5,641 nt of DNA from Prevotellaceae bacterium. Lineage in GTDB: Bacteria; Bacteroidota; Bacteroidia; Bacteroidales; Bacteroidaceae. Of this stretch, positions 1 through 5,166 are shown piece by piece. A model generated the notes under the pieces. The model did not search any database. It was given only the letters and a program-made list of their open reading frames with translations, and had not been told where the DNA came from. Made by a program: the position numbers and the translations under genes. Within the stretch, counting starts at the first letter, position 1, and every line of letters starts with the position of its first letter. The DNA is taken from contig JAUNIK010000195.1 of assembly GCA_030523505.1 (NCBI GenBank), positions 1-5,641 on the forward strand. Direction: 5' to 3'.

Positions 1-7
1 TGAATAT

Positions 8-910
8 ATGAAAACAGAAAATTTCTACAGATTAGTGAACGGAACAGCACCGGAGGGTGTTGACGAGGTGAGAAGAAAGAACAAATACCTTGTTCCGTCA
101 GGCAAGGTGCTCCTCGATTACGACGTGACTGACTGGCGTGAAAAGGTATGGCCAAAGATAGTTGGCAAGGAGAAAGAACTTGGAATTTTGCACATAGAAG
201 AATCAACAAGGGGCAAGCTCCATATCACCGTAAGGCGAATTGATGGGCTGACCATCGGACAGACAATAGAATGGTTTGAGAGATTCCTCGATGTGGAGTT
301 GGACAACACGAAGGACCTTGCCAGAATCTGCTTCTTGGTTCCGATGAGCATGGTGCTATATGTGGATGAAGCCTACTATGATGATTTCGTGGAACCTCAA
401 CAGCAAGACATTTCGGGGTTTGAGCCTGAGGTGGTTGACGATTGGAAGTATCTTACTGAAGAAGAGAAGTTCGACAGACTGATTCAGGAAGCAAGCGAAA
501 TGAAAATGCCGGATTTGATGGATGAGATTATCGATGATTTGACGCAACCAACCACTACTCCCGTAGCTACACCTCAACCAGACAATGAATACCACAGAGT
601 TTACGAAGAAGATGAGGATGAGTTTCAGAGGATAGTGAATCTGGTGGTGAAGCAGCGCATTGATCTCTGTCCACGAGAGCCAGAGTGGTTTCGCTTAGCG
701 ATAGCTTGCTATTGTGTGCTGGGCGAAGAGGATGGTCGAGTGGAGTTCCACCGATTGAGCCAGTTCTACCCAAGATACACCTTCAAGGAGACTGAAGAGA
801 AGTACAACCATGTGGCGAGATCAATGTACGACCAGGTGGGCCTTGGTTCGCTCATCTTCTGGGCAAAGAATGCCGGAGTGAAACTAAATGAAGAAGATAT
901 CGCGCGATAA
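8..910 (+). CDS. AEP primase-like protein with PriCT-like C-terminal domain (BT4734-like)
   Basis: Probable replication protein of 300 residues. Seen: the N-terminal half (about 30-125) has an acidic hydrophobic-DYD motif at residues 37-39, a GKLHITV strand at 69-75 and an LDNTKDLARICFLVP stretch at 98-112. In order, these resemble the DxD, sxH and hD/lR motifs of archaeo-eukaryotic primase folds as found in the BT4734-like domain of Bacteroidetes proteins. An acidic, Pro/Thr-rich linker (about 133-215) follows. Residues 222-292 (EPEWFRLAIA, then a conserved FYPRYTF core and GLGSLIFWAKNAGV) match the pattern of PriCT-type primase C-terminal helical domains. Inferred: it makes or licenses primers for an element, perhaps with the helicase encoded further right. 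There is no P-loop, so it is not a primase-helicase fusion. The ATG at position 8 is the first in frame, with no Shine-Dalgarno visible in the seven bases available. The family call rests on motif order only, and catalytic activity is unproven. Confidence 0.6.
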   Translation: MKTENFYRLVNGTAPEGVDEVRRKNKYLVPSGKVLLDYDVTDWREKVWPKIVGKEKELGILHIEESTRGKLHITVRRIDGLTIGQTIEWFERFLDVELDNTKDLARICFLVPMSMVLYVDEAYYDDFVEPQQQDISGFEPEVVDDWKYLTEEEKFDRLIQEASEMKMPDLMDEIIDDLTQPTTTPVATPQPDNEYHRVYEEDEDEFQRIVNLVVKQRIDLCPREPEWFRLAIACYCVLGEEDGRVEFHRLSQFYPRYTFKETEEKYNHVARSMYDQVGLGSLIFWAKNAGVKLNEEDIAR

Positions 911-940
911 ACAACAGATTGAACAAGAACACAACAGATT
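911..940. repeat. Tandem 10-mer ACAACAGATT, two copies 20 bp apart
   Basis: ACAACAGATT occurs at 911-920 and again at 931-940, directly after the primase-like stop codon. The 20-bp period places the copies about two helical turns apart on the same face of DNA, as expected for paired protein-binding sites. The next 25 bases are almost pure A/T. It could be an operator or iteron-like site, or chance. No function is known. Confidence 0.5.
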
Positions 941-1000
941 ATTTATTTTATTATCACAGGAACATAAAAACTAATCCTGACTCCAGACCCTATTATGAGT

Positions 1001-1030
1001 CCTCCCCCATGAGGGGGAGTTAGAGGGGGC
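1001..1030 (+). repeat. REP-like G-rich palindrome in the HU 5' leader
   Basis: CTCCCCC (1002-1008) and GGGGGAG (1013-1019) form a perfect 7-bp stem with an ATGA loop. A second GAGGGGG follows at 1023-1029, duplicating the one at 1011-1017, so the C-rich arm can pair with either G-rich arm. The layout (C-rich arm, short loop, G-rich arm, GTTAG-type linker, further G-run, then CTTC) resembles the short palindromic intergenic repeats I associate with Bacteroidetes genomes and REP-associated transposases. It ends 10 bases before the HU start codon. No transposase is present here. Confidence 0.5.
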
Positions 1031-1040
1031 TTCTATTATT

Positions 1041-1481
1041 ATGGCAGTAAATTACAGATTGATGAAGAACAACAATGCGTCTTCTGCAAACTATGGCCGT
1101 TATTATGCTAAGGCTGTTCACACAGAGACAGTAGGCCTTGACGCACTTGCAGAGCGCATTCAAAGAAACTCGACTGCAAAGAAATCGGACGTATTAGCAG
1201 TGCTAACTGAGTTGGCAGAAGTTATGCGTGATGAGCTTATGGCAAGTCACGTTGTGAAAATCAATGGCTTAGGCTCATTTAAGATTGGATTGAAGAGCAA
1301 GTATGCAAAAACTGATTCGGAGTTCAATGCTTCGCAACATATCAGTGGTTGCAAGGTGAACTTCCGTCCTGAATACAATGTTGTTTCCACTGGAACATAC
1401 GTGGATGATGAGGGTAACACAAAAGTGAAGAAAGTGGCAATTGCCAACCTCACCAAGGATATGCAGTTGAAGCAGTATTAA
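1041..1481 (+). CDS. HU/HIG-family histone-like DNA-binding protein
   Basis: Nucleoid protein of the HU/IHF superfamily, expected to bend and coat DNA as a dimer. Seen: a 146-residue protein with a helical dimerisation region (about 31-70: LDALAERIQRNS then KKSDVLAVLTELAEVMRDEL), the hallmark turn INGLGSFKIG at 74-83, a beta-arm region of about 84-105 and the VNFRPE strand at 106-111, equivalent to the VxFKPG of classical HU. It is longer than the roughly 90-residue HU of other bacteria because of an N-terminal extension (1-25) and a Lys-rich tail (about 118-146). That is the pattern of the Bacteroidetes HU-related (HIG) family. The RNP beta-arm tip of canonical HU is not evident, so DNA contacts may differ. 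The ATG at 1041 is favoured because the MAVNYRLMKN opening is typical of the family. The gene stands alone between a REP-like hairpin and a strong terminator, and ends in tandem TAA codons. Confidence 0.88.
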   Translation: MAVNYRLMKNNNASSANYGRYYAKAVHTETVGLDALAERIQRNSTAKKSDVLAVLTELAEVMRDELMASHVVKINGLGSFKIGLKSKYAKTDSEFNASQHISGCKVNFRPEYNVVSTGTYVDDEGNTKVKKVAIANLTKDMQLKQY

Positions 1482-1547
1482 TAACGCTAACGATTAGCAG
1501 ATAATTTTATTCATTAAACAGATCTAGGACTTTTATGAGATAATTAA

Positions 1548-1582
1548 AGCCTGCTCGGGATTACCCCGGGCAGGCTCTTTTT
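1548..1582 (+). terminator. Rho-independent terminator of the HU gene (possibly bidirectional)
   Basis: A 12-bp stem is formed by 1548-1559 and 1565-1576 (one T-G wobble) with a 5-base loop, followed by CTTTTT and a second T-run (TTGTTTTG). It sits 66 bases after the HU stop and just beyond the stop codon of the convergent helicase gene, so it can serve both. On the - strand the stem is followed only by TTTAATT, a weaker tail. Confidence 0.88.
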
Positions 1583-1589
1583 GTTTTGT

Positions 1590-3461
1590 TTAGTCAGTTT
1601 CTATCCGACATAACTCCTTTCCTGAGATTCGTTTTCCATCTGGATGAGCTATCTTGCAATCCTTCAGCCTGAATCCAAACATCTCAACATCCTTGGTCTG
1701 TGCCTTTCTGTCTGTAAACCCATTGGCATCATAGACCTCCTGAACCTTCTGCTTTATCTCTGCCACAGTGAGTCTCTGACCATCATGAAAAGCATTCTGC
1801 ACCAACGGCAAGAGTGAGCTTCGGGCAATGTGGAGCTTATACTCATGCACAATCTTACTCCTCTGGTGGCTCAGAGCCTTTATTCGCTCTGCGCCAAGAG
1901 CATCGAAAAACTCCTTTAGCTCAGGGTTGTGATACTCCATGTCCTCGGCAAGAAACTGCGTATAGATGGTGTTTGCTGTGCGCAACTGGCAGTATTGCTC
2001 CATCTGCTCCTTGAACGTGTCAGTGCAGATTGTGATATCCACCTGATCCTCATACCTCTGCCAGCCCTGACCGCCAACAAGCACAAATCGTTCAGTCTTG
2101 GCTAGGCTCTGCATGATGAACAATCCACTACTGTACTGCTCATGCTGTACATTATATGTCCAGATCTCAGCAAGAAGAGCCAGGTTGTTGAACACCCACT
2201 TGCCTTCAGTCTCATCATACACAGCATACGACTCCTTGTATTTCAGCACACGCTGAGCAGCCAACTCCCTTCTGCGGAGATGTGCCGTCAGAGCTTCATC
2301 ATCATGAGCACGGTTGTAGAGCTCTATGATTTTGTTCGTGGTATCCACTCTACGCTCTATTCCAGCAATATACTCTTCGCGCGTTGAGTCATCAGCCGAT
2401 GTGTTGTAAATAAACGTGATAACATTATGAAACGGATTTCGCTTCAATCTTTGTCTTCCGGCAATCTGCACTAACTCAGAGTGTATATCTGTCGAAGTAT
2501 GACTCTGATGACAATCGCTGACGACGAAGGTTGAAGCACACTCCGACATGAAGTCGCAACCAGCATAAGCCGTTGAAGTACAGAGCGTTACAAGTTTATG
2601 GGGTTCTCCCTCCAGAGGGATTCTGCCCAGTTCATAGCCTTCACCCAACTGCTGTATCGCCTTAAGATTATCTTCCTTGTTCGCAACAACGATGTTCACC
2701 TGTTCTGCTGACAAACCAGTGTTCTTCACTATGTTGATGATATTCTTCACAGAATTCAGAAAAATCACGCATTCGCGACTCTCCAACTTTTCTCCCGACT
2801 CCGTGATGACAGAGATGAAACGGCCGTTTTTATAGTCCTCCACAATCTTCTGGGCAGCCAGAATGGGCTTGTTCACCTTACGGCGAATCACATGAGTTTT
2901 CTCAGCGTGAGGCCACCTCACTTCAGTATAAGGCAAATCCTTGAAGAATTCCAACTGTTCAAGGTAGCGGTCGTAGTTTGGAGTTGCCGAGAGGTAGGTC
3001 ACGTAGGGCAGGTCCTTCAGCACCTGTAGGAGACGCAGTTCTGTGTCGCACTTGAAGGTGGCATCGCTCATCACGAACTGGAATTCATCAATAACTACAT
3101 GCCACCCCTCCATATCAGGAATGTTCTCAAGCACACGAGGCAGGGAGTCGAACGTCACGAGCACCTTCTTCAACTCCGAATGATCTAAGTAGTCGGTAAT
3201 CTGAAAATCTGCGGTATCTCCTGTAACGAGGAGCGTACCTGGCATCTGTTCATGCTTGTTTTTCAATAGCATGATTCTGGGAGACGCTACGATGGTGTGG
3301 TGCTCTCTATCGAGCAGTGCCATCGTCGTTCCTCCATTTCCTGTGAGGCCCTTACTCAGAATACCATGAGGCAGGCGGAATGGTTTGCCCGTCTCAAGTT
3401 CTATCTGGCTCAGGTACTTCAAATCAGGGTTGTCAATTGTTATGGTCTCTTTGCTAACCAT
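1590..3461 (-). CDS. SF2 (DEAD/DEAH-type) helicase with lysine-less Walker A
   Basis: Probable DNA helicase or translocase of 623 residues. Seen, in order: motif I GLTGNGGT (38-45), Ia VASPRIML (58-65), II VIDEFQ (123-128), III LSATPN (157-162), IV VIFLNSV (232-238), V CTSTAYAGCDF (294-304) and VI QIAGRQR (332-338), i.e. both RecA-like lobes of a superfamily 2 enzyme. About 285 residues follow motif VI. They are charged, probably helical, and carry no domain I recognise. The P-loop lysine (GxxxxGKT) is replaced by glycine at residue 44. I recall similar GxGGTT P-loops in helicases of Bacteroidales mobile elements and phages, so this may be a family trait and not decay. The start at 3461 gives MVSKETITID with a normal lead-in to motif I. 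Transcription is convergent with HU. A role beside the primase-like protein in element replication is inferred; a recombination or defence translocase is also possible. Confidence 0.82.
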   Translation of the reverse strand: MVSKETITIDNPDLKYLSQIELETGKPFRLPHGILSKGLTGNGGTTMALLDREHHTIVASPRIMLLKNKHEQMPGTLLVTGDTADFQITDYLDHSELKKVLVTFDSLPRVLENIPDMEGWHVVIDEFQFVMSDATFKCDTELRLLQVLKDLPYVTYLSATPNYDRYLEQLEFFKDLPYTEVRWPHAEKTHVIRRKVNKPILAAQKIVEDYKNGRFISVITESGEKLESRECVIFLNSVKNIINIVKNTGLSAEQVNIVVANKEDNLKAIQQLGEGYELGRIPLEGEPHKLVTLCTSTAYAGCDFMSECASTFVVSDCHQSHTSTDIHSELVQIAGRQRLKRNPFHNVITFIYNTSADDSTREEYIAGIERRVDTTNKIIELYNRAHDDEALTAHLRRRELAAQRVLKYKESYAVYDETEGKWVFNNLALLAEIWTYNVQHEQYSSGLFIMQSLAKTERFVLVGGQGWQRYEDQVDITICTDTFKEQMEQYCQLRTANTIYTQFLAEDMEYHNPELKEFFDALGAERIKALSHQRSKIVHEYKLHIARSSLLPLVQNAFHDGQRLTVAEIKQKVQEVYDANGFTDRKAQTKDVEMFGFRLKDCKIAHPDGKRISGKELCRIETD

Positions 3462-3517
3462 CAGTAATGTTAATAATTTTCATTTGATAAAATAATCATC
3501 TGTTCTACTGTCTCCTC

Positions 3518-3528
3518 GATGGGAGGTT
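3518..3528 (-). repeat. 11-bp sequence shared with the leader motif of the 4506-5033 gene
   Basis: The 11-mer GATGGGAGGTT (+ strand) at 3518-3528 is identical to 4984-4994 inside the N-terminal coding region of the small gene at 4506-5033. A third copy sharing TGGGAGGTT is at 5632-5640. All are in the same orientation near the 5' end of a - strand gene. Here it is non-coding, about 57 bases before the helicase ATG. On the - strand it is flanked by a short reading frame giving VIDNLPSRRQ then stop. Confidence 0.45.
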
Positions 3529-3536
3529 ATCTATCA

Positions 3537-3567
3537 CTATAATACTATAATTTTGCACATGTCCAAA
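3537..3567 (-). promoter_or_regulatory. Weak candidate Bacteroidetes-type promoter for the helicase gene
   Basis: On the - strand a TTTG (3567-3564) is followed after 19 bases by TATTATAG (3544-3537). The spacing fits the Bacteroidetes -33 TTTG / -7 TAnnTTTG arrangement, but the -7 box matches only in part. The region is A/T-rich, lies about 75 bases upstream of the helicase ATG, and is the only spacer before that gene. The TTTG overlaps a small palindrome, TCCAA-AAAA-TTGGA (3562-3575), which could be an operator. Confidence 0.25.
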
Positions 3568-3601
3568 AAATTGGATTTTGCCTCTATAATATATCACATA
3601 T

Positions 3602-3648
3602 AAAAATAGACAGACATCGGACCCACCTTCGAAAAGACAGTCCCGATG
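3602..3648 (-). terminator. Probable terminator after the radical SAM gene
   Basis: On the - strand CATCGGgAC (3648-3640) pairs with GTCCGATG (3622-3615), with one bulged base and a 17-base loop. A T-rich stretch follows, including TTTTT at 3606-3602. It lies about 45 bases beyond the radical SAM stop codon. The long loop and the 8-base gap before the T-run make it a moderate candidate. Confidence 0.5.
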
Positions 3649-3693
3649 CCCATTCTTGCCGCCGTCGGAAGCCCAAACTGCCAATACCGAGTT

Positions 3694-4410
3694 TTATCGC
3701 TTTGCTTTGAGCTTCTTTCGCTTCTCTATCTCTGGTTGCACATACGGTAAGATGTTCTTCTTCAGCTTCACCTTATCACACCCCTCTCGTTTGAGAGCCA
3801 ATGCCAAGTCGATTACCTCCTCTGGCTTAGGCTCGTCGAGTAATACCGGCTTATAAGTGTTTTTGCCGATATAGACTATCTCCGGCTTGCATTTTGTCAC
3901 CAGTCCAACCAACTCATTGTGATCGAACTCCATAATCGGCTCTATCGTCACGCCAGTCCTGAAACCTTCAGCAGCCAACTGGCTCATGGCCTCAGCTCTC
4001 TCCTCCACCCGAGGAGCCTTGCCCATAGCGTCATACCATCGGTTGGTTTCGATGGTTGTGACAAGAATTGCCTTCTTCATCACCGGATGATCCTTGAACT
4101 CAAGGAATCGCGCTGGATTCTTCGACTGGAACAGATAGCGGTTGCCATACTGTCCGCAGTGGTCGAGAACCTTTGTTATCCACTCCGATGGAATGCCCTC
4201 TGCCCAAATATCAACTGCAGATCCCACGAAGATAACATTACCAGAGCCAAGGTGCTCCCTGTTAGACGACTCTTTGAACACCAATGGGCGCTCATTGATT
4301 CCCAATATGGCTTTCATGTAACAATAGGTACACGCATGCGCGCATGTACCAGAAATCTCATTGTGAGTATGAGTCACCGACTCATACATGTTGCCTTTGC
4401 TTCTATGCAT
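3694..4410 (-). CDS. Radical SAM protein, mobile-element/phage type (related to the DUF5131/SPL-like group)
   Basis: Radical S-adenosylmethionine enzyme candidate of 238 residues, expected to hold a [4Fe-4S] cluster and start radical chemistry on an unknown substrate. Seen: C23-x3-C27-x2-C30 in the context GTCAHACTYCYMK, the classic CX3CX2C cluster motif near the N terminus. Beta-strand-like repeats typical of the partial TIM barrel follow: VIFVGSAVDIW (59-69), YLFQSKNP (92-99), KAILVTTIETNR (113-124) and GVTIEPIMEF (153-162). The opening MHRSKGNMYESVTHTHNEI resembles the Gp37/Gp68-like (DUF5131) radical SAM proteins of phages and mobile elements, which carry a THTWNP-type sequence before the cysteines. 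For that reason the first ATG (4410) is preferred over the internal Met8. The C terminus is strongly basic (KRKKLKAKR), suggesting nucleic-acid contact. No maturase partner or peptide substrate is evident beside it. The nearest neighbour upstream is the unknown gene at 4506-5033. The radical SAM call is firm; the subfamily is tentative. Confidence 0.8.
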   Translation of the reverse strand: MHRSKGNMYESVTHTHNEISGTCAHACTYCYMKAILGINERPLVFKESSNREHLGSGNVIFVGSAVDIWAEGIPSEWITKVLDHCGQYGNRYLFQSKNPARFLEFKDHPVMKKAILVTTIETNRWYDAMGKAPRVEERAEAMSQLAAEGFRTGVTIEPIMEFDHNELVGLVTKCKPEIVYIGKNTYKPVLLDEPKPEEVIDLALALKREGCDKVKLKKNILPYVQPEIEKRKKLKAKR

Positions 4411-4466
4411 ATTTATTAAATTTACATTTGTTTATTTTTTTTACTTAATAATCCTCCTGTAAAGTC

Positions 4467-4496
4467 GGGAAGCGGGCTCATTTTTGCCCGCCCCCC
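4467..4496 (-). terminator. GC-rich hairpin after the small gene at 4506-5033
   Basis: On the - strand the arm at 4496-4486 pairs with 4477-4467 over 11 bp (core GCGGGC/GCCCGC plus GGGGG/TTCCC with two G-T wobbles) around an 8-base AAAAATGA loop. It begins 9 bases after the stop codon of the upstream gene. No clear T-run follows on this strand, so it may be a processing or stabilising hairpin and not a factor-independent terminator. Confidence 0.6.
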
Positions 4497-4505
4497 AGCC
4501 TTTTC

Positions 4506-5033
4506 TTAGCGCTTGATATGACGCTTCGACATTGCCTCCTGGATAGCAGGAGTCATCTCGACGTGGAACTTAACCACGCCCTTAGCCAAGTGGATCTTGG
4601 CTAACTCAACCCCCTCTTTGAATAGTTTGTGACGTGGGGTGAATTTCACTGGGAAGCCACCACGTATACAATGGCAGAGTACAACTTCTGCTACGTTATC
4701 ACTATCAGAAAGAGGGAAGCTTGGAGCCTCCTCTGTGAAAACCTTAGATTCGACATCAGTGTTACCCATGAGTTTGATGATAGCCGCCATAGCCTCATCT
4801 ACTGATGTGATATCAACAGAATATTTCTCTGAGAACTGAGTCTCAAGAGCAACGTGGTGAAGACCACGACCTGCCTGATGAAACTGCTTGTTAAAGAACT
4901 CCATTGATTTGTACTGATCTGAATTAAGATCAGCCTCAAACTGCGCTTTCGCAGCCTCAGCGTTGAAAGTTGAAAACTGAGTAGATGGGAGGTTCTGTGA
5001 ACCAACCAAAGAACTATAATCTATGTTTATCAT
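4506..5033 (-). CDS. Unknown small protein with shared NLP..FNAEA N-terminal motif
   Basis: I do not recognise this 175-residue protein. Seen: an N-terminal region MINIDYSSLVGSQ, then NLPSTQFSTFNAEA at residues 14-27, a motif shared with the next gene upstream. An Ala/Glu/Gln-rich probable helix follows (24-52), then a mixed alpha/beta body with VESKVFTEEAPSFPLSD (94-110), a VVLCHCIRGG stretch (117-126) holding both cysteines, and a basic C terminus (SKRHIKR). There is no membrane segment or signal peptide, so it is probably cytoplasmic. The ATG at 5033 is preferred over an in-frame GTG at 5060, because the GTG would put nine unremarkable residues inside a hairpin-forming leader. It lies 133 bases downstream of the neighbouring gene and 95 upstream of the radical SAM gene, with a GC-rich hairpin after its stop. 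Inferred: the first 30 residues or so act as a tag or common 5' cassette and the rest is the functional part. Confidence 0.7.
   Translation of the reverse strand: MINIDYSSLVGSQNLPSTQFSTFNAEAAKAQFEADLNSDQYKSMEFFNKQFHQAGRGLHHVALETQFSEKYSVDITSVDEAMAAIIKLMGNTDVESKVFTEEAPSFPLSDSDNVAEVVLCHCIRGGFPVKFTPRHKLFKEGVELAKIHLAKGVVKFHVEMTPAIQEAMSKRHIKR
4952..4995 (-). repeat. Leader repeat, copy A (codes NLPSTQFSTFNAEA)
   Basis: Read on the - strand, this 44-base segment matches 5641-5598 at 33 of 44 positions with no gap. The ends are perfectly conserved (GAACCTCCCA and GCTGAGGCTG) and the centre keeps only CAG, scattered bases and TTCAA. It codes residues 14-27 of the small protein. Eight of nine conserved residues use the same codon in both copies. 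Confidence 0.75.
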
Positions 5034-5043
5034 AGTTTTAAAG

Positions 5044-5163
5044 ACGGTTTGACCACCCACCGTAAAGGGTTAAATTAATAAATAGGAGGGCTTTCATTAA
5101 GCTCTTGTGCCCTCCATTGTTATACCGTTAGAGCTCACGGATTAAATCTTCCAGCTAAGGAAG
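5044..5163 (-). promoter_or_regulatory. Hairpin-rich spacer upstream of the 4506-5033 gene
   Basis: Four short inverted repeats lie in 120 bases: CTTCC/GGAAG (5148-5152 with 5159-5163), CCGT/ACGG (5125-5128 with 5137-5140), GGAGGGC/GCCCTCC (5085-5091 with 5109-5115, 17-base loop) and ACGGT/ACCGT (5044-5048 with 5059-5063). The 7-bp one, followed on the - strand by TATTTATTAATTT, may terminate the upstream gene. The last lies just before the ATG at 5033, where it could affect translation. No convincing TTTG/TAnnTTTG promoter is visible. Confidence 0.4.
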
Positions 5164-5166
5164 AAG

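Noticed and set aside
3454..3483. Nine-codon mini-ORF (MKIINITDG) overlapping the helicase start on the - strand
   Set aside because: It could be a leader peptide, but the length is well within chance for A/T-rich spacer DNA and nothing else supports translation.
3501..3528. TAG recoded to glutamine (code 15, as in some Prevotella megaphages) extending the NLP fragment before the helicase
   Set aside because: Reading through TAG reaches TGA two codons later and does not join the helicase frame. All six genes end in TAA, which is uninformative, and the base composition is not that of the known A/T-rich recoded phages.
3548..3555. Exact TAnnTTTG (TAATTTTG) on the + strand
   Set aside because: No TTTG lies 19-21 bases upstream and no + strand gene follows; the spacer is A/T-rich enough for a chance match.
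3919..4419. Long + strand open frame opposite the radical SAM gene
   Set aside because: It is the antisense shadow of a gene with clear catalytic motifs; its translation shows no domain and odd composition. The other short frames opposite the helicase, primase-like and small genes were dropped for the same reason.
4452..4457. AGGAGG (- strand) as ribosome-binding site for the radical SAM gene
   Set aside because: It is about 41 bases from the ATG, too far to act, and no in-frame start lies at the usual distance.
5034..5060. GTG at 5060 as the start of the 4506-5033 gene
   Set aside because: It adds nine residues encoded by a likely hairpin (5044-5063) with no support; the ATG at 5033 gives a more natural start.
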